Shown piece after piece: positions 46,662 through 56,252 of a stretch of DNA of 64,000 bases. The stretch is from NCBI GenBank assembly GCA_947628135.1, contig CANQYT010000002.1:1-64000 (forward strand), in the 5' to 3' direction. The number at the start of each line of letters is the position of its first letter. The stretch's first letter is position 1. Below the pieces are notes generated by a model. It was not told the origin of the DNA and did no database searches. It saw nothing but the letters and a program-made list of their open reading frames with translations. Both the position numbers and the translations under genes were made by a program. Source of the DNA: an uncultured Clostridia bacterium (GTDB lineage: Bacteria > Bacillota > Clostridia > Christensenellales > CAG-314).

Positions 46662-49600
46662 ATGTCCAAATACGTCAAGGTAGACAGTTCGCTGAACTTT
46701 GTCGACAGAGAAAAGCAAATTCTCGAATTTTGGAAAGACAACAAAATATTCGAACAAACGGCAGCCAAAGGCGACGTCAGTTTTACTTTCTACGACGGTC
46801 CGCCCACAGCCAACGGCAAACCGCACATAGGGCACGTGCTTACCCGTTCGATAAAGGATCTTATCCCCCGCTACAAGGTGATGAAAGGCTACAACGTCCT
46901 GCGCAAGGCGGGGTGGGATACTCACGGCTTGCCCGTAGAGTTGGAAGTGGAAAAGCAACTCGGTATCGACGGGAAAAAGCAAATCGAAGAGTACGGCATT
47001 GAGCCATTCGTTGCCAAGTGCAAGGAATCGGTGTGGAAGTACAAAAACGAATGGGAGCAACTCAGCGAACGCGTCGCGTATTGGGCGGATATGGAACACC
47101 CCTACGTCACCTACGACAACGACTACATCGAAAGCGAGTGGTGGGCGCTGAAAACGATTTACGACAAGGGTCTGCTGTACAAAGGGTTCAAGATAGTTCC
47201 TTATTGCCCCCGTTGCGGCACGGCTTTGAGTTCCCACGAGGTGGCGCAGGGCTACAAGGACGTGAAGGAAAAGTCTGCCGTGGCGCGTTTCGAACTTGCG
47301 GACAGCCCCAACACGTTTTTCCTCGCTTGGACGACCACACCTTGGACGTTGCCCAGCAACGTCGCGCTGTGTATGAACGCCGATTTCGACTACGTCACGG
47401 TGGAAAAGGACGGAGCGAGGTACATTCTCGCAAAGGAATTGCTTTCCAAGCATTTCGAAGAGGGAACTTACACCGTGGTGGATTGTCACAAGGGCAGTTT
47501 TTACGAGCGCGTTCACTACAAGCCGTTATTTAACTACGCCGACGTAAACGAGGACTGTTACTACGTCACCAACGACGGATACGTGACGCTAACCGACGGT
47601 ACGGGTATCGTACACATTGCGCCCGCGTTCGGCGAGGACGACGCCAATGTCGGTCGCCGTTACAACCTGCCTCTCGTGCAGCTTGTGGGCGAGGACGGCA
47701 AATTTAAGGAGGGCTGCGGCGAACTTACGGGCGTATTCTGCAAACAGGCGGACAAACTTATCCTCAAAGATCTGAAACAGCGCGGACTGTTGCAGGCGGA
47801 GTTGATGTTCGAACACAGTTATCCCCATTGTTGGCGTTGCGACACGCCGCTCATTTACTACGCGCGCAAGTCTTGGTTTATCAAGACGACCGCGGTAAAG
47901 GACAAACTTCTGCGCGCCAACGCCTCCGTCAATTGGATACCTCCCACCATCGGGTCGGGACGTATGGGCAACTTCCTCGAAAACGTGATAGATTGGGGCA
48001 TTTCGCGCGATCGCTATTGGGGCACGCCTTTGCCCGTGTGGATATGCAACAAATGCGGAAAAGTTCACGTCATCGGTTCGCGGAGGGAACTCGCCGAGAA
48101 GTGCGGTTGCAGTGAAAATATCGAATTGCACCGTCCCTTTATTGACGGCTGCAAGTGGAAGTGCGATTGCGGCGGCGAATTTGTCCGTACGCCGGAAGTC
48201 ATCGACTGTTGGTTCGACAGCGGCAGTATGCCCTACGCGCAGTTCCATTACCCCTTTGAAAACAAGCAGTTGTTCGAGCGCAATTTCCCCGCCGACTTCA
48301 TCAGCGAAGCGGTGGACCAGACGCGCGGTTGGTTTTACGTGCTGCTTGCGGTAAACACGTTGCTTTTCGACAAAGCGCCTTTCAAAAACTGTATCGTGTT
48401 GGGGCTTGTGGGCGACGAACACGGTGTAAAGATGTCCAAGCACAAAGGCAACGTCGTCGATCCGTGGGACAGTTTCAACAAGCAGGGCGCGGACGCGGTG
48501 AGGTGGTATTTCTACACGTCAAGTTCGCCGTGGCTGCCCAGCCGCTACTACGACGAGGCGGTAAGCGAAACGCAGCGCAAATTCCTCGGCACGCTGTGGA
48601 ACACCTATGCGTTTTACGTCCTTTATGCGGATATAGACGATTTCGACCCGAGCAAGTACAGCCTTGACAAGTGCAAGTTGACTCTTATGGACAAGTGGAT
48701 ACTTTCCGAAGTCAACCAATTGGTGCAAACTGTGGATATGGGGCTGGAAAAATACGAAATTACGGAATCTGCCCGCGCGATAGAACGTTTTACCGATATG
48801 CTGTCCAATTGGTACGTGCGCCGTTGCCGCGAAAGATATTGGGGCAGCGAGTGGACCGCGGACAAACAGGCGGCATATATGACTCTGTACACCGTGCTGG
48901 ATACGCTTGTCAAGACGGCAGCGCCCTTTGTTCCGTTCATCACGGAAAGTATCTATCTCAACATCACCGCCAACTGCTTTGCCGCCGCGCCGAAGAGCGT
49001 TCATCTGTGCGATTTCCCCAAGGCGGACGCAAAGCGTATAGACAAACGTCTGAACAAGATGATGGAAAAGGTTTTGGACATAGTTGTGCTGGGGCGCAGC
49101 GCGCGCAACGCCGCCAACGTCAAAAACCGTCAGCCTCTTGCAAAGATGTACGTTGTTACCAAGGACAAACTGAACGGTGAAATGTCCGAAATAATAAAAA
49201 ACGAACTCAACGTAAAGGAACTTGCGCAGATAGATTCCGCAGACGGGTTCGCCGACTACGAAATCAAGCCGCAACTCAAAACGCTCGGACCTAAGTACGG
49301 CAAATTGCTGAACAAGATACGTACGGCGTTGGCAAATCTCGGCGCAAAAGCCGCCGAAGTCGTGGAAAACGTCAAAAACGGCGGCAAACACGTGTTCGAT
49401 CTCGACGGCGACAAGGTGGAAGTTACGGAAAGCGACCTACTTGTCTCGTCGAAAAACAAAGAGGGCTATTCCGTTGTTTCCGATCGCGGCGACACCGTCG
49501 CGTTGGACGTAACGCTCACAGACGAATTGGAGGAAGAGGGCGCTGTCCGCGAGATAGTGTCCAAGATACAGACAATGCGCAAGGAGTGCGATTTCGTCGT

Positions 49601-49790
49601 GACGGATCACATAAACGTAGGTTACGAGGCGAGCGGACGGCTTGCCGAAGTGTTTGCAAACAACGCTTCGGAAATCGCCGCGGGCTGCCTTGCGGACAGC
49701 GTTCTGCCCGCCGCAAGCGGAACTTTTTCCAAACAATGGGAAGTAAACGGCGAAAACTTCGTGCTGCATCTCAGCAAAGCGACGAAGTGA
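46662..49790 (+). CDS. ileS: Isoleucyl-tRNA synthetase
   Basis: YDGPPTANGKPHIGHVLTR (HIGH); KMSKHKGNVVDPW (KMSKS); size about 1042 aa. Confidence 0.97.
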   Translation: MSKYVKVDSSLNFVDREKQILEFWKDNKIFEQTAAKGDVSFTFYDGPPTANGKPHIGHVLTRSIKDLIPRYKVMKGYNVLRKAGWDTHGLPVELEVEKQLGIDGKKQIEEYGIEPFVAKCKESVWKYKNEWEQLSERVAYWADMEHPYVTYDNDYIESEWWALKTIYDKGLLYKGFKIVPYCPRCGTALSSHEVAQGYKDVKEKSAVARFELADSPNTFFLAWTTTPWTLPSNVALCMNADFDYVTVEKDGARYILAKELLSKHFEEGTYTVVDCHKGSFYERVHYKPLFNYADVNEDCYYVTNDGYVTLTDGTGIVHIAPAFGEDDANVGRRYNLPLVQLVGEDGKFKEGCGELTGVFCKQADKLILKDLKQRGLLQAELMFEHSYPHCWRCDTPLIYYARKSWFIKTTAVKDKLLRANASVNWIPPTIGSGRMGNFLENVIDWGISRDRYWGTPLPVWICNKCGKVHVIGSRRELAEKCGCSENIELHRPFIDGCKWKCDCGGEFVRTPEVIDCWFDSGSMPYAQFHYPFENKQLFERNFPADFISEAVDQTRGWFYVLLAVNTLLFDKAPFKNCIVLGLVGDEHGVKMSKHKGNVVDPWDSFNKQGADAVRWYFYTSSSPWLPSRYYDEAVSETQRKFLGTLWNTYAFYVLYADIDDFDPSKYSLDKCKLTLMDKWILSEVNQLVQTVDMGLEKYEITESARAIERFTDMLSNWYVRRCRERYWGSEWTADKQAAYMTLYTVLDTLVKTAAPFVPFITESIYLNITANCFAAAPKSVHLCDFPKADAKRIDKRLNKMMEKVLDIVVLGRSARNAANVKNRQPLAKMYVVTKDKLNGEMSEIIKNELNVKELAQIDSADGFADYEIKPQLKTLGPKYGKLLNKIRTALANLGAKAAEVVENVKNGGKHVFDLDGDKVEVTESDLLVSSKNKEGYSVVSDRGDTVALDVTLTDELEEEGAVREIVSKIQTMRKECDFVVTDHINVGYEASGRLAEVFANNASEIAAGCLADSVLPAASGTFSKQWEVNGENFVLHLSKATK

Positions 49791-49826
49791 TTCGTTGCGT
49801 TCGGCAGGCTGGGAGTTATGCGCCTT

Positions 49827-49850
49827 TGCCGCGCGGTAAAGCGCGGTTTG
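49827..49850 (+). terminator. Terminator-like hairpin after ileS
   Basis: CCGCGC-ggtaaa-GCGCGG-TTT. Confidence 0.5.
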
Positions 49851-49869
49851 CATTGTAATACGGCTCACA

Positions 49870-50754
49870 ATGGACGGAATTATGAAAATCAACACCGAAT
49901 GGAAAGACTATCGTATAATCGCCACGGGCGACGGCGAAAAGTTGGAACGTTGGAAAGACGTCGTGCTGTTGCGCCCCGATCCGCAGGTGATATGGCGCGC
50001 GGCAAGACCGTTGAGGGATATTTGCAGACCCGCCGCGCGTTACGTTCGTTCGCAAAGCGGCGGCGGACATTGGGAATACAATTCGCCCCTGCCCGACAGT
50101 TGGGTGGTGAGTTGGCGCGATCTGCGTTTCAACGTGCGTCCGATGAACTTCAAACATACGGGACTTTTCCCCGAGCAGGCGGCAAATTGGGCAACGGCGA
50201 TAGACCTCATAAAAAGCGCCGCCCGTCCCATATCGGTACTCAATCTCTTCGCCTACACGGGCGGAGCGACGGTTGCGTGTCTGTCGGCGGGGGCAAGCGT
50301 TTGTCACGTGGACGCCGCGAAAAATATGGTGGAAACGGCAAAAGAAAACGTCGCGCTGTCGGGGCTAAGCGACAGACCCGTCCGCTACATCGTGGACGAT
50401 TGCCGCAAGTTCGTCGTACGGGAAATACGCCGCGGCAACCGTTACGACGCGATAGTGCTCGATCCGCCCAGTTTCGGACGAGGCGCAAACGGCGAAGAAT
50501 GGAAGTTGGAAAGGGACGTATACGATTTTCTCACTATGTGCCGCTCGGTGCTGTCGGATGAGCCTCTTTTCGTGTTGCTCAACAGTTACACGACGGGTTT
50601 ACAGCCCGCGGTGCTGTCGAATTTGTTGAAACTTACAATGCCCGACAACGGCAGCGTGACCTCTTACGAGGTGTGCTTGCCCACCGACGAGGGAACGGTG
50701 CTTCCCTGCGGCGCAAGCGGACTGTGGACGGGCAAAGGAGTACGGTATGAGTAG
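49870..50754 (+). CDS. Class I SAM-dependent rRNA methyltransferase (RlmI-like)
   Basis: VLNLFAYTGGATVACLSAGASVCHVDAAKNMV; AIVLDPPSFGRG. Confidence 0.88.
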   Translation: MDGIMKINTEWKDYRIIATGDGEKLERWKDVVLLRPDPQVIWRAARPLRDICRPAARYVRSQSGGGHWEYNSPLPDSWVVSWRDLRFNVRPMNFKHTGLFPEQAANWATAIDLIKSAARPISVLNLFAYTGGATVACLSAGASVCHVDAAKNMVETAKENVALSGLSDRPVRYIVDDCRKFVVREIRRGNRYDAIVLDPPSFGRGANGEEWKLERDVYDFLTMCRSVLSDEPLFVLLNSYTTGLQPAVLSNLLKLTMPDNGSVTSYEVCLPTDEGTVLPCGASGLWTGKGVRYE

Positions 50755-51532
50755 AAATTTCACAATGGACGACGTTACGATATTGCACGAGGACAACAGC
50801 GTTCTGGTGGTAGTCAAACCGCAGAATATTCCCTCGCAAGCGGACAAAAGCGGCGATTTGGACTTGCTGACCCTGCTTAAAAATTACGTCAAGGAAAAAT
50901 ACGCCAAGCCGGGCAACGCCTATTTGGGATTGGTGCACAGGCTTGACCGTCCGACGGGCGGCGTGATGGTGTTTGCGAAAAACAGCAAAGCGGCGGAGCG
51001 GCTTTCCGCGCAGATAGTAAACGGCGATATGACCAAGCAGTATCTCACCGCCGTGGTTGGAACGCCCCGCGAACGAAAAGGCACGCTTGTAAACTATCTC
51101 AAAAAGAACGCGCTTACCAACAACGTATACGTTGCGACGTTTGGCGACCACGGCGCAAAGCGCGCCGAACTCGATTACGAAGTGTTGGAGACGCGCAACG
51201 GGTTGAGTCTCGTCAGAGTTAAGTTGGGCACGGGGCGCAGTCATCAGATACGCGTTCAGTTTTCCGCAATATCCTGTCCCGTGTTCGGCGACGTGCGTTA
51301 CGGCGGCGACGTCACAAAGGGCTGCAATCTCGCTTTGTGGGCGTACAGGTTGGAATTTGACCACCCCGTGTCGCGAGAACGTATGGTTTTTGTCGCCTAT
51401 CCGCCGCAAATCGAGCCGTGGGGACGTTTCGACGTGAGTAAATACGTCGAAAACTTCACCGACAGCGAGGACGGCGAAGAGGACGGCGTGCCTCTCTACG
51501 TCAACCCCTCAACGGACGACAGCGACGACTGA
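50747..51532 (+). CDS. RluA family pseudouridine synthase
   Basis: LVHRLDRPTGGVMVFAKN; LGTGRSHQIRVQFS. Confidence 0.93.
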   Translation: MSRNFTMDDVTILHEDNSVLVVVKPQNIPSQADKSGDLDLLTLLKNYVKEKYAKPGNAYLGLVHRLDRPTGGVMVFAKNSKAAERLSAQIVNGDMTKQYLTAVVGTPRERKGTLVNYLKKNALTNNVYVATFGDHGAKRAELDYEVLETRNGLSLVRVKLGTGRSHQIRVQFSAISCPVFGDVRYGGDVTKGCNLALWAYRLEFDHPVSRERMVFVAYPPQIEPWGRFDVSKYVENFTDSEDGEEDGVPLYVNPSTDDSDD

Positions 51533-51534
51533 TA

Positions 51535-52044
51535 TCACAGCAATTTCGTTACGCCGAGCAACGCAAGCACTATCGCGGAAAACACGTTTGTGCGTTGCAG
51601 ATACACTTTTTTGGCAAGGATCTGTCCCAACGCCACCGCGAGGTAGTGCGTCGCCGCAAAAACAATGGGAGTTATCCATTGCAAACCCTGTCCCGCAAAG
51701 GAAAAATTGGCTATCGCCGCGTCCATACCTACCGCAACGCCTATCGTGAGGCTTTCAAGCAGCGTCACCTCGGAAAGCACGAAGTGCGATTCCTCTTTGC
51801 GCAGCAGCGCCGTCAACGCCAGCACAAACAACAGCGCCGCGCCGAAGTAATCTGTCGCGCGTTGGGCGTATTTGCTCAGCAACGTCCCCACAAAGGAGGA
51901 CGCAATGCACATAAGCAACGTTATCAGGGCGACTGCCGACGGCAGTACGGTGTTCGGTCTTTTGTTGAGAGACATCGAAAAACCCGCCAAAAAACTATCC
52001 AACGACACAACTATCGCAGTAAGCGCAACCGTCGCGATCTTCAC
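51535..52044 (-). CDS. MntP/YtaF-family membrane protein (putative manganese efflux pump)
   Basis: GTG start with AAAGGAGA SD; LTAIVVSLDSFLAGFSMSL...LLESLTIGVAVGMDAAIANFS repeat typical of MntP/YtaF. Confidence 0.75.
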   Translation of the reverse strand: MKIATVALTAIVVSLDSFLAGFSMSLNKRPNTVLPSAVALITLLMCIASSFVGTLLSKYAQRATDYFGAALLFVLALTALLRKEESHFVLSEVTLLESLTIGVAVGMDAAIANFSFAGQGLQWITPIVFAATHYLAVALGQILAKKVYLQRTNVFSAIVLALLGVTKLL

Positions 52045-52174
52045 AAGCGTCTCCTTTACGTTCTCTTGCAGTGTGGCGGAGCGGAAAGCCCCGCTTTTGT
52101 ATTGTATGTCGCGTTTTTTTACAATGTTTCGGCTGTCCGCGAACCAAATATTTTGTTTTGTATTTATAAGTAGT

Positions 52175-52203
52175 TGACAATCAAAGCAAATAAATGTAAA
52201 ATA
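52175..52203 (+). promoter_or_regulatory. Promoter for surface protein
   Basis: TTGACA-N17-TAAAAT (coordinates within ~3 nt). Confidence 0.7.
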
Positions 52204-52299
52204 TCCCTATATGCGGTGTAATGTCGCAGCTTTCGGTATGCCCCGACGGCAAGCGATCCGCTTACGAAATGTTGGGCGTCTACGCCCTTCGGAGGAACA

Positions 52300-53892
52300 A
52301 TGAAAAGAATTTTTTGTGTTTTGATAGCTTTGGTACTGACCGTCGGTATGTTTGCGGTTACCGCAACGGCGGCTGCCGAAGACTTGGAAACGGGATCGGA
52401 GTCCGAACGCGTCGTTACGTTTCACTTTGACAAATTCAAAGAGTATGTTCTCGACCCCACCCACCCCTATTACGTTGAAATGAACACCAAGTTTATGTTG
52501 GAAAACAAGTGGTGGGAAGACAGCGCCAAGGTCCACGAGATTTTCGAGGGTATAAATTACAGAGTTCAACCCGCCGAAAGTGAGGATCTGCCCGACGAAG
52601 AAGCGGACGACCCCGACGCGCACACCGTAACTTATGCGGAGTACGATTCGGAAAAGACGGCAACGCCTACGCCGCAAGCGGCAAAGCACCTTGAAACAAA
52701 GCATTTTGCTCTGCCCTCCGCGCCCATTGCCAAGACGAGCGAACCCGCCGAGGGTGAGGAAACGGGTACTCCCGTAGTCTATTTCGCAGGTTGGGAAATC
52801 ACCGCCGATAACGGCGACGATCTGCCCGTTTGGCTGCAAGGTACGTTTGCTCCGGGCGCAAATATTGCAATGCCCGCTTTCGACATCACCGTAACGGGCG
52901 TTTGGAAGGACACCGAGGAAGAAGCCGAAAGCGCAGTCCTGCCCGACGACGTCATCTATATGCTGTACGTCAATCCGAGCGGCGTTCCCAATGCCGATAT
53001 GAAAGATTGGCTTCGTTGCAAGGTAACAAGCAACTTCAACCTTTCCGCCGAGGGCGAATGGAATTTCCGTTTTGCCGTGGTGGACGGTGCGAAAGAATCT
53101 CAATCCAACTACACCTTCAATTTCGACGACGTGCTGACCACAACTTACGCCGAAGTGGAAAAACTGCTTGAAGAAGCCGACGCCGAGGGCAGAACGGTAT
53201 CCGACGAAGACGCAATGGCAGTCAACGGCACTATCATTTACTATGTTGAGGACACCACCCCGCCCAAAGTCAAGTTGAGCGACGCTCAGGAAAACAAAGT
53301 CGTCGACGGTTTGACGGTAGGCACGGCATACACCGTTTCGACGTCGCTCACCATCACCGACTGTTCCTCCTACACGGTAACTTACATCGTCTACAAAAAG
53401 GTCGCCGACAACACGGAAGGCGCGGTGGACGGCTGGCTGCAAATTTACGACAGCAAAACGCGCGAAGTGACGGAAGGCTACGAGAACAACATCACGACCG
53501 GCGGAGTCATCACTCCCCTTGCAGAGGACGTCACGGGCGAAGCGGTGTACAAGATCTACTACACGGTGGTGGACAACGTTTCGGGAAAAGTGGCTGTGGA
53601 AGACGCTCCCGAGGGAACGGAATCTACCGAAGAATACCACCCCACAATGCTTTTGAAGGTCAACCCCGACCCCACAGCGCCGCAAGGACCTACCGGTGTG
53701 CAGATCTGGCAGATAATTCTCTACGTGATCGCGGGACTTTCCGCTGTGGCTATCGTTGTGTTGCTTTGCATCAAACCCAAACAAACGGTTTCCGACGCGC
53801 GTTACAATGCAAGCGCCGAAACTGCAAGCGAACAGCCTGCCGCAGAAGAGGAGACCTCTTCCGACGAGGATAATACCGAAAACAAGGAATAA
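52300..53892 (+). CDS. Secreted, C-terminally membrane-anchored surface protein of unknown function
   Basis: Signal peptide MKRIFCVLIALVLTVGMFAVTATAAA; C-terminal TM IWQIILYVIAGLSAVAIVVLLCI then acidic tail. Confidence 0.8.
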   Translation: MKRIFCVLIALVLTVGMFAVTATAAAEDLETGSESERVVTFHFDKFKEYVLDPTHPYYVEMNTKFMLENKWWEDSAKVHEIFEGINYRVQPAESEDLPDEEADDPDAHTVTYAEYDSEKTATPTPQAAKHLETKHFALPSAPIAKTSEPAEGEETGTPVVYFAGWEITADNGDDLPVWLQGTFAPGANIAMPAFDITVTGVWKDTEEEAESAVLPDDVIYMLYVNPSGVPNADMKDWLRCKVTSNFNLSAEGEWNFRFAVVDGAKESQSNYTFNFDDVLTTTYAEVEKLLEEADAEGRTVSDEDAMAVNGTIIYYVEDTTPPKVKLSDAQENKVVDGLTVGTAYTVSTSLTITDCSSYTVTYIVYKKVADNTEGAVDGWLQIYDSKTREVTEGYENNITTGGVITPLAEDVTGEAVYKIYYTVVDNVSGKVAVEDAPEGTESTEEYHPTMLLKVNPDPTAPQGPTGVQIWQIILYVIAGLSAVAIVVLLCIKPKQTVSDARYNASAETASEQPAAEEETSSDEDNTENKE

Positions 53893-53911
53893 GATCAACC
53901 AAGTAAAAAAG

Positions 53912-53942
53912 TGCGCCGAGCGTAACGCTCGGCGCTTTTTGT
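53912..53942. terminator. Rho-independent terminator
   Basis: GCGCCGAGCG-taa-CGCTCGGCGCTTTTTG. Confidence 0.85.
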
Positions 53943-53961
53943 TGCGAAAAATCGTTGATTT

Positions 53962-54933
53962 TCAGCCGAAGATAATGAAGTCGGCGTGTTTGTTTACCTC
54001 TATTGTGCCTATCAGACTGTCCAGCCCAACGAGACGGGCGGGGTTTACCGTCCACAGTTTGATTGCCTCGTACAGCGGAAGTTTACAACTTGTCACGGTG
54101 TTTGCCAAGCCTTGATATGCGTCGGCGGAGTCCATCGTCACGCCTACCACTTTGTTTATCCCCTTTGTCTTGACAAGCAGCCGCAAAGCGTCGTTGCTTA
54201 CCCGTTTGTCGAACGTTGTCATCGCGTAGCAGTCGCCGAGCAGTGCGCAACCTGTCAGACCGACGTCCGCCGCGGTCAGTTGCGACATTTCCTTTCCCCA
54301 ATCGGTTACCGCTTTTGCTCCCGCGGCAAAGGCTTTCGCCGCCGTTTCGCCGTCCGCGTCGCTTCGTCCCAAAGCCACCATTACGCGGCTGTCGGCAAGT
54401 TCCGACACGAATGCCGTCCCGTCGGCAAGTTCGGGGGCTACCGTTACCAAACGTATTTTCCCCTCCGCCGCCTTTTGCAGCCGCAAAAACGTTTCCATAG
54501 AGGGTTTGCAAACATATTTTTCCTCGCCCTTGCAGTGCTGCGGGGAAACAAACGGTCCGTCGAGGTGGATACCCTTGATTTCGGGGTATTCCTTGGATAG
54601 TTCGGCGATGACGGCAAGTTGTTTGCACAGCCGTTCCTCACTGTCCGTTTTCAGCGTGGGAAACACCGTCCCCACTCCGTGAGCCACGTAGTATTCCATT
54701 ATCTTTTTGATACCGTCGGCGTCCGCGGTGTTGAAGTCGCAGCCGTTTGCGCCGTAACTGCACAGATCTACAAGCGCAGGCAAGAGAAACCGATTTGTGC
54801 AATCTATTACTTCGGTTTGTTCGTCTGCGATTATTTCGGGGGCGATTTCTATTATTCTGCCGTGATTTGCGGCGATGTCCGTTTTTACGAGTCTGTCGCC
54901 GATGAGGGCTCTGCCGTTTTTGTAAAGTATCAT
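53962..54933 (-). CDS. N-acetylglucosamine-6-phosphate deacetylase-like amidohydrolase, likely catalytically degenerate
   Basis: NagA-like architecture (GIHLDGPFVS, TVAPELAD, TVNPARLVGLDSLIGTI) but canonical His motifs replaced. Confidence 0.75.
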   Translation of the reverse strand: MILYKNGRALIGDRLVKTDIAANHGRIIEIAPEIIADEQTEVIDCTNRFLLPALVDLCSYGANGCDFNTADADGIKKIMEYYVAHGVGTVFPTLKTDSEERLCKQLAVIAELSKEYPEIKGIHLDGPFVSPQHCKGEEKYVCKPSMETFLRLQKAAEGKIRLVTVAPELADGTAFVSELADSRVMVALGRSDADGETAAKAFAAGAKAVTDWGKEMSQLTAADVGLTGCALLGDCYAMTTFDKRVSNDALRLLVKTKGINKVVGVTMDSADAYQGLANTVTSCKLPLYEAIKLWTVNPARLVGLDSLIGTIEVNKHADFIIFG

Positions 54934-54942
54934 TTTTCTCTC

Positions 54943-56106
54943 CTATTCTATCCTCAGTACGTAGCATTTGAGGTAGTGCGTTTCTTCTGCGTTAAGCAGA
55001 GTGGGGTGGTCGGGCGCTTGCGAACGTACTTCGAGGCATTGCGCCTTTTTTCCGCTGCGGCGAACGGCTGCGGCGAGCATCTTCTCAAACGCTTGCTGAG
55101 ACACGTGGTGCGAGCAACTGCACGTCATCAGGTATCCGCCGCTTTTTACCAGTTCAATCGCGGCGGCGTTCAGGTCGGTATACCCTCTCAGCGCGTCCTG
55201 CGTTTCGTTTGCCGATTTGGTAAAGGCGGGCGGGTCGAGAACGATGCAGTCGAAACGTCTGTTTTCCTTTTTGTACCGCCGCAGCAGTTCGAACACGTCC
55301 GCGCACACCGTTTCGACGTTGGTAAAGCCGTTGAGTTCGGCGTTTTTGCGCACGTTTTCCAATGCAAATTCCGACGCGTCTACGGCGGTCACTCTCGTCG
55401 CCTTTTCGGCGGCGTTCAGCGTAAATCCGCCGCTGTTGCAAAAGCAGTCCAGCACCTCTCCCGCGGCGTACCTGCGCAATGCCAGCCGATTTTCCTTTTG
55501 GTCGAGGAAGTATCCCGTTTTCTGTCCCTTGCGTAGACTTACGCACATTTTCAAGCCGTTTTCCGTCACGGTCACCCAATCGGGCACTTCGCCGTACAGC
55601 ACGCCCGTTTCTTCGGGCAAGCCCTCTTTTTGACGGACGGCGACGTCGCTGCGTTCGTAGATACCTTTGGGCGCAAATTCCTTTACAAGCGCCTCGGTAA
55701 CGGCTTTTTTGCGAAGATACATTCCCAAAGAAAGTATCTGCACCGACAAATAGTCGCCGTATTTGTCAACGACAAGCGCAGGCAAGCCGTCCGCTTCGGC
55801 AAATACCGCGCGGTAACAACTGTCGTAGCCCAACGACCGACGGTATGCGTTGGCGGCGGATATGCGCTCCGCTATCACTTGGTCGCAGTCCGTTCTGCCG
55901 TCGCGTATGAAGATACGCACGAGTATTTTGGACGCGTGATTGATGAAACCGCTTCCGACGTATTTGCCGTCGGCAGTGTACACCGAGGCTAGCGACCCGT
56001 TTTTGTCTTTGCCCACAATGCGCGCCGCTTCGTTGGCGTACACCCACGGGTGACCTTCCTCTATACGTCGTTCTTCGCCCTTTTTGAGATAAATTTCGTA
56101 TGGCAT
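54943..56106 (-). CDS. rlmI: 23S rRNA (cytosine) methyltransferase RlmI-family
   Basis: PUA-like start (EEGHPWVYANEAARI); VLDCFCNSGGFTLNAA; IVLDPPAFTKSA; CSCSHHV. Confidence 0.9.
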   Translation of the reverse strand: MPYEIYLKKGEERRIEEGHPWVYANEAARIVGKDKNGSLASVYTADGKYVGSGFINHASKILVRIFIRDGRTDCDQVIAERISAANAYRRSLGYDSCYRAVFAEADGLPALVVDKYGDYLSVQILSLGMYLRKKAVTEALVKEFAPKGIYERSDVAVRQKEGLPEETGVLYGEVPDWVTVTENGLKMCVSLRKGQKTGYFLDQKENRLALRRYAAGEVLDCFCNSGGFTLNAAEKATRVTAVDASEFALENVRKNAELNGFTNVETVCADVFELLRRYKKENRRFDCIVLDPPAFTKSANETQDALRGYTDLNAAAIELVKSGGYLMTCSCSHHVSQQAFEKMLAAAVRRSGKKAQCLEVRSQAPDHPTLLNAEETHYLKCYVLRIE

Positions 56107-56252
56107 ATCGCAAGATTTCCTTTACGCAACCGAGGTCGCTATGCGCGGCGTTTGCCGAACAAGCGCGTTGCGTAAGCAATAATATTGTTTCGTCGAATTT
56201 ATTATATATTAACTTAAACAAAAAAGCAACCGCGTTTGCGATCGCTTTTGAA

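Noticed and set aside
51535-52200. Second yybP-ykoY riboswitch upstream of the MntP/YtaF-like gene
   Set aside because: Leader contains only a simple AGCGG/CCGCT hairpin and lacks the GGAGUA...GAGAC arrangement.
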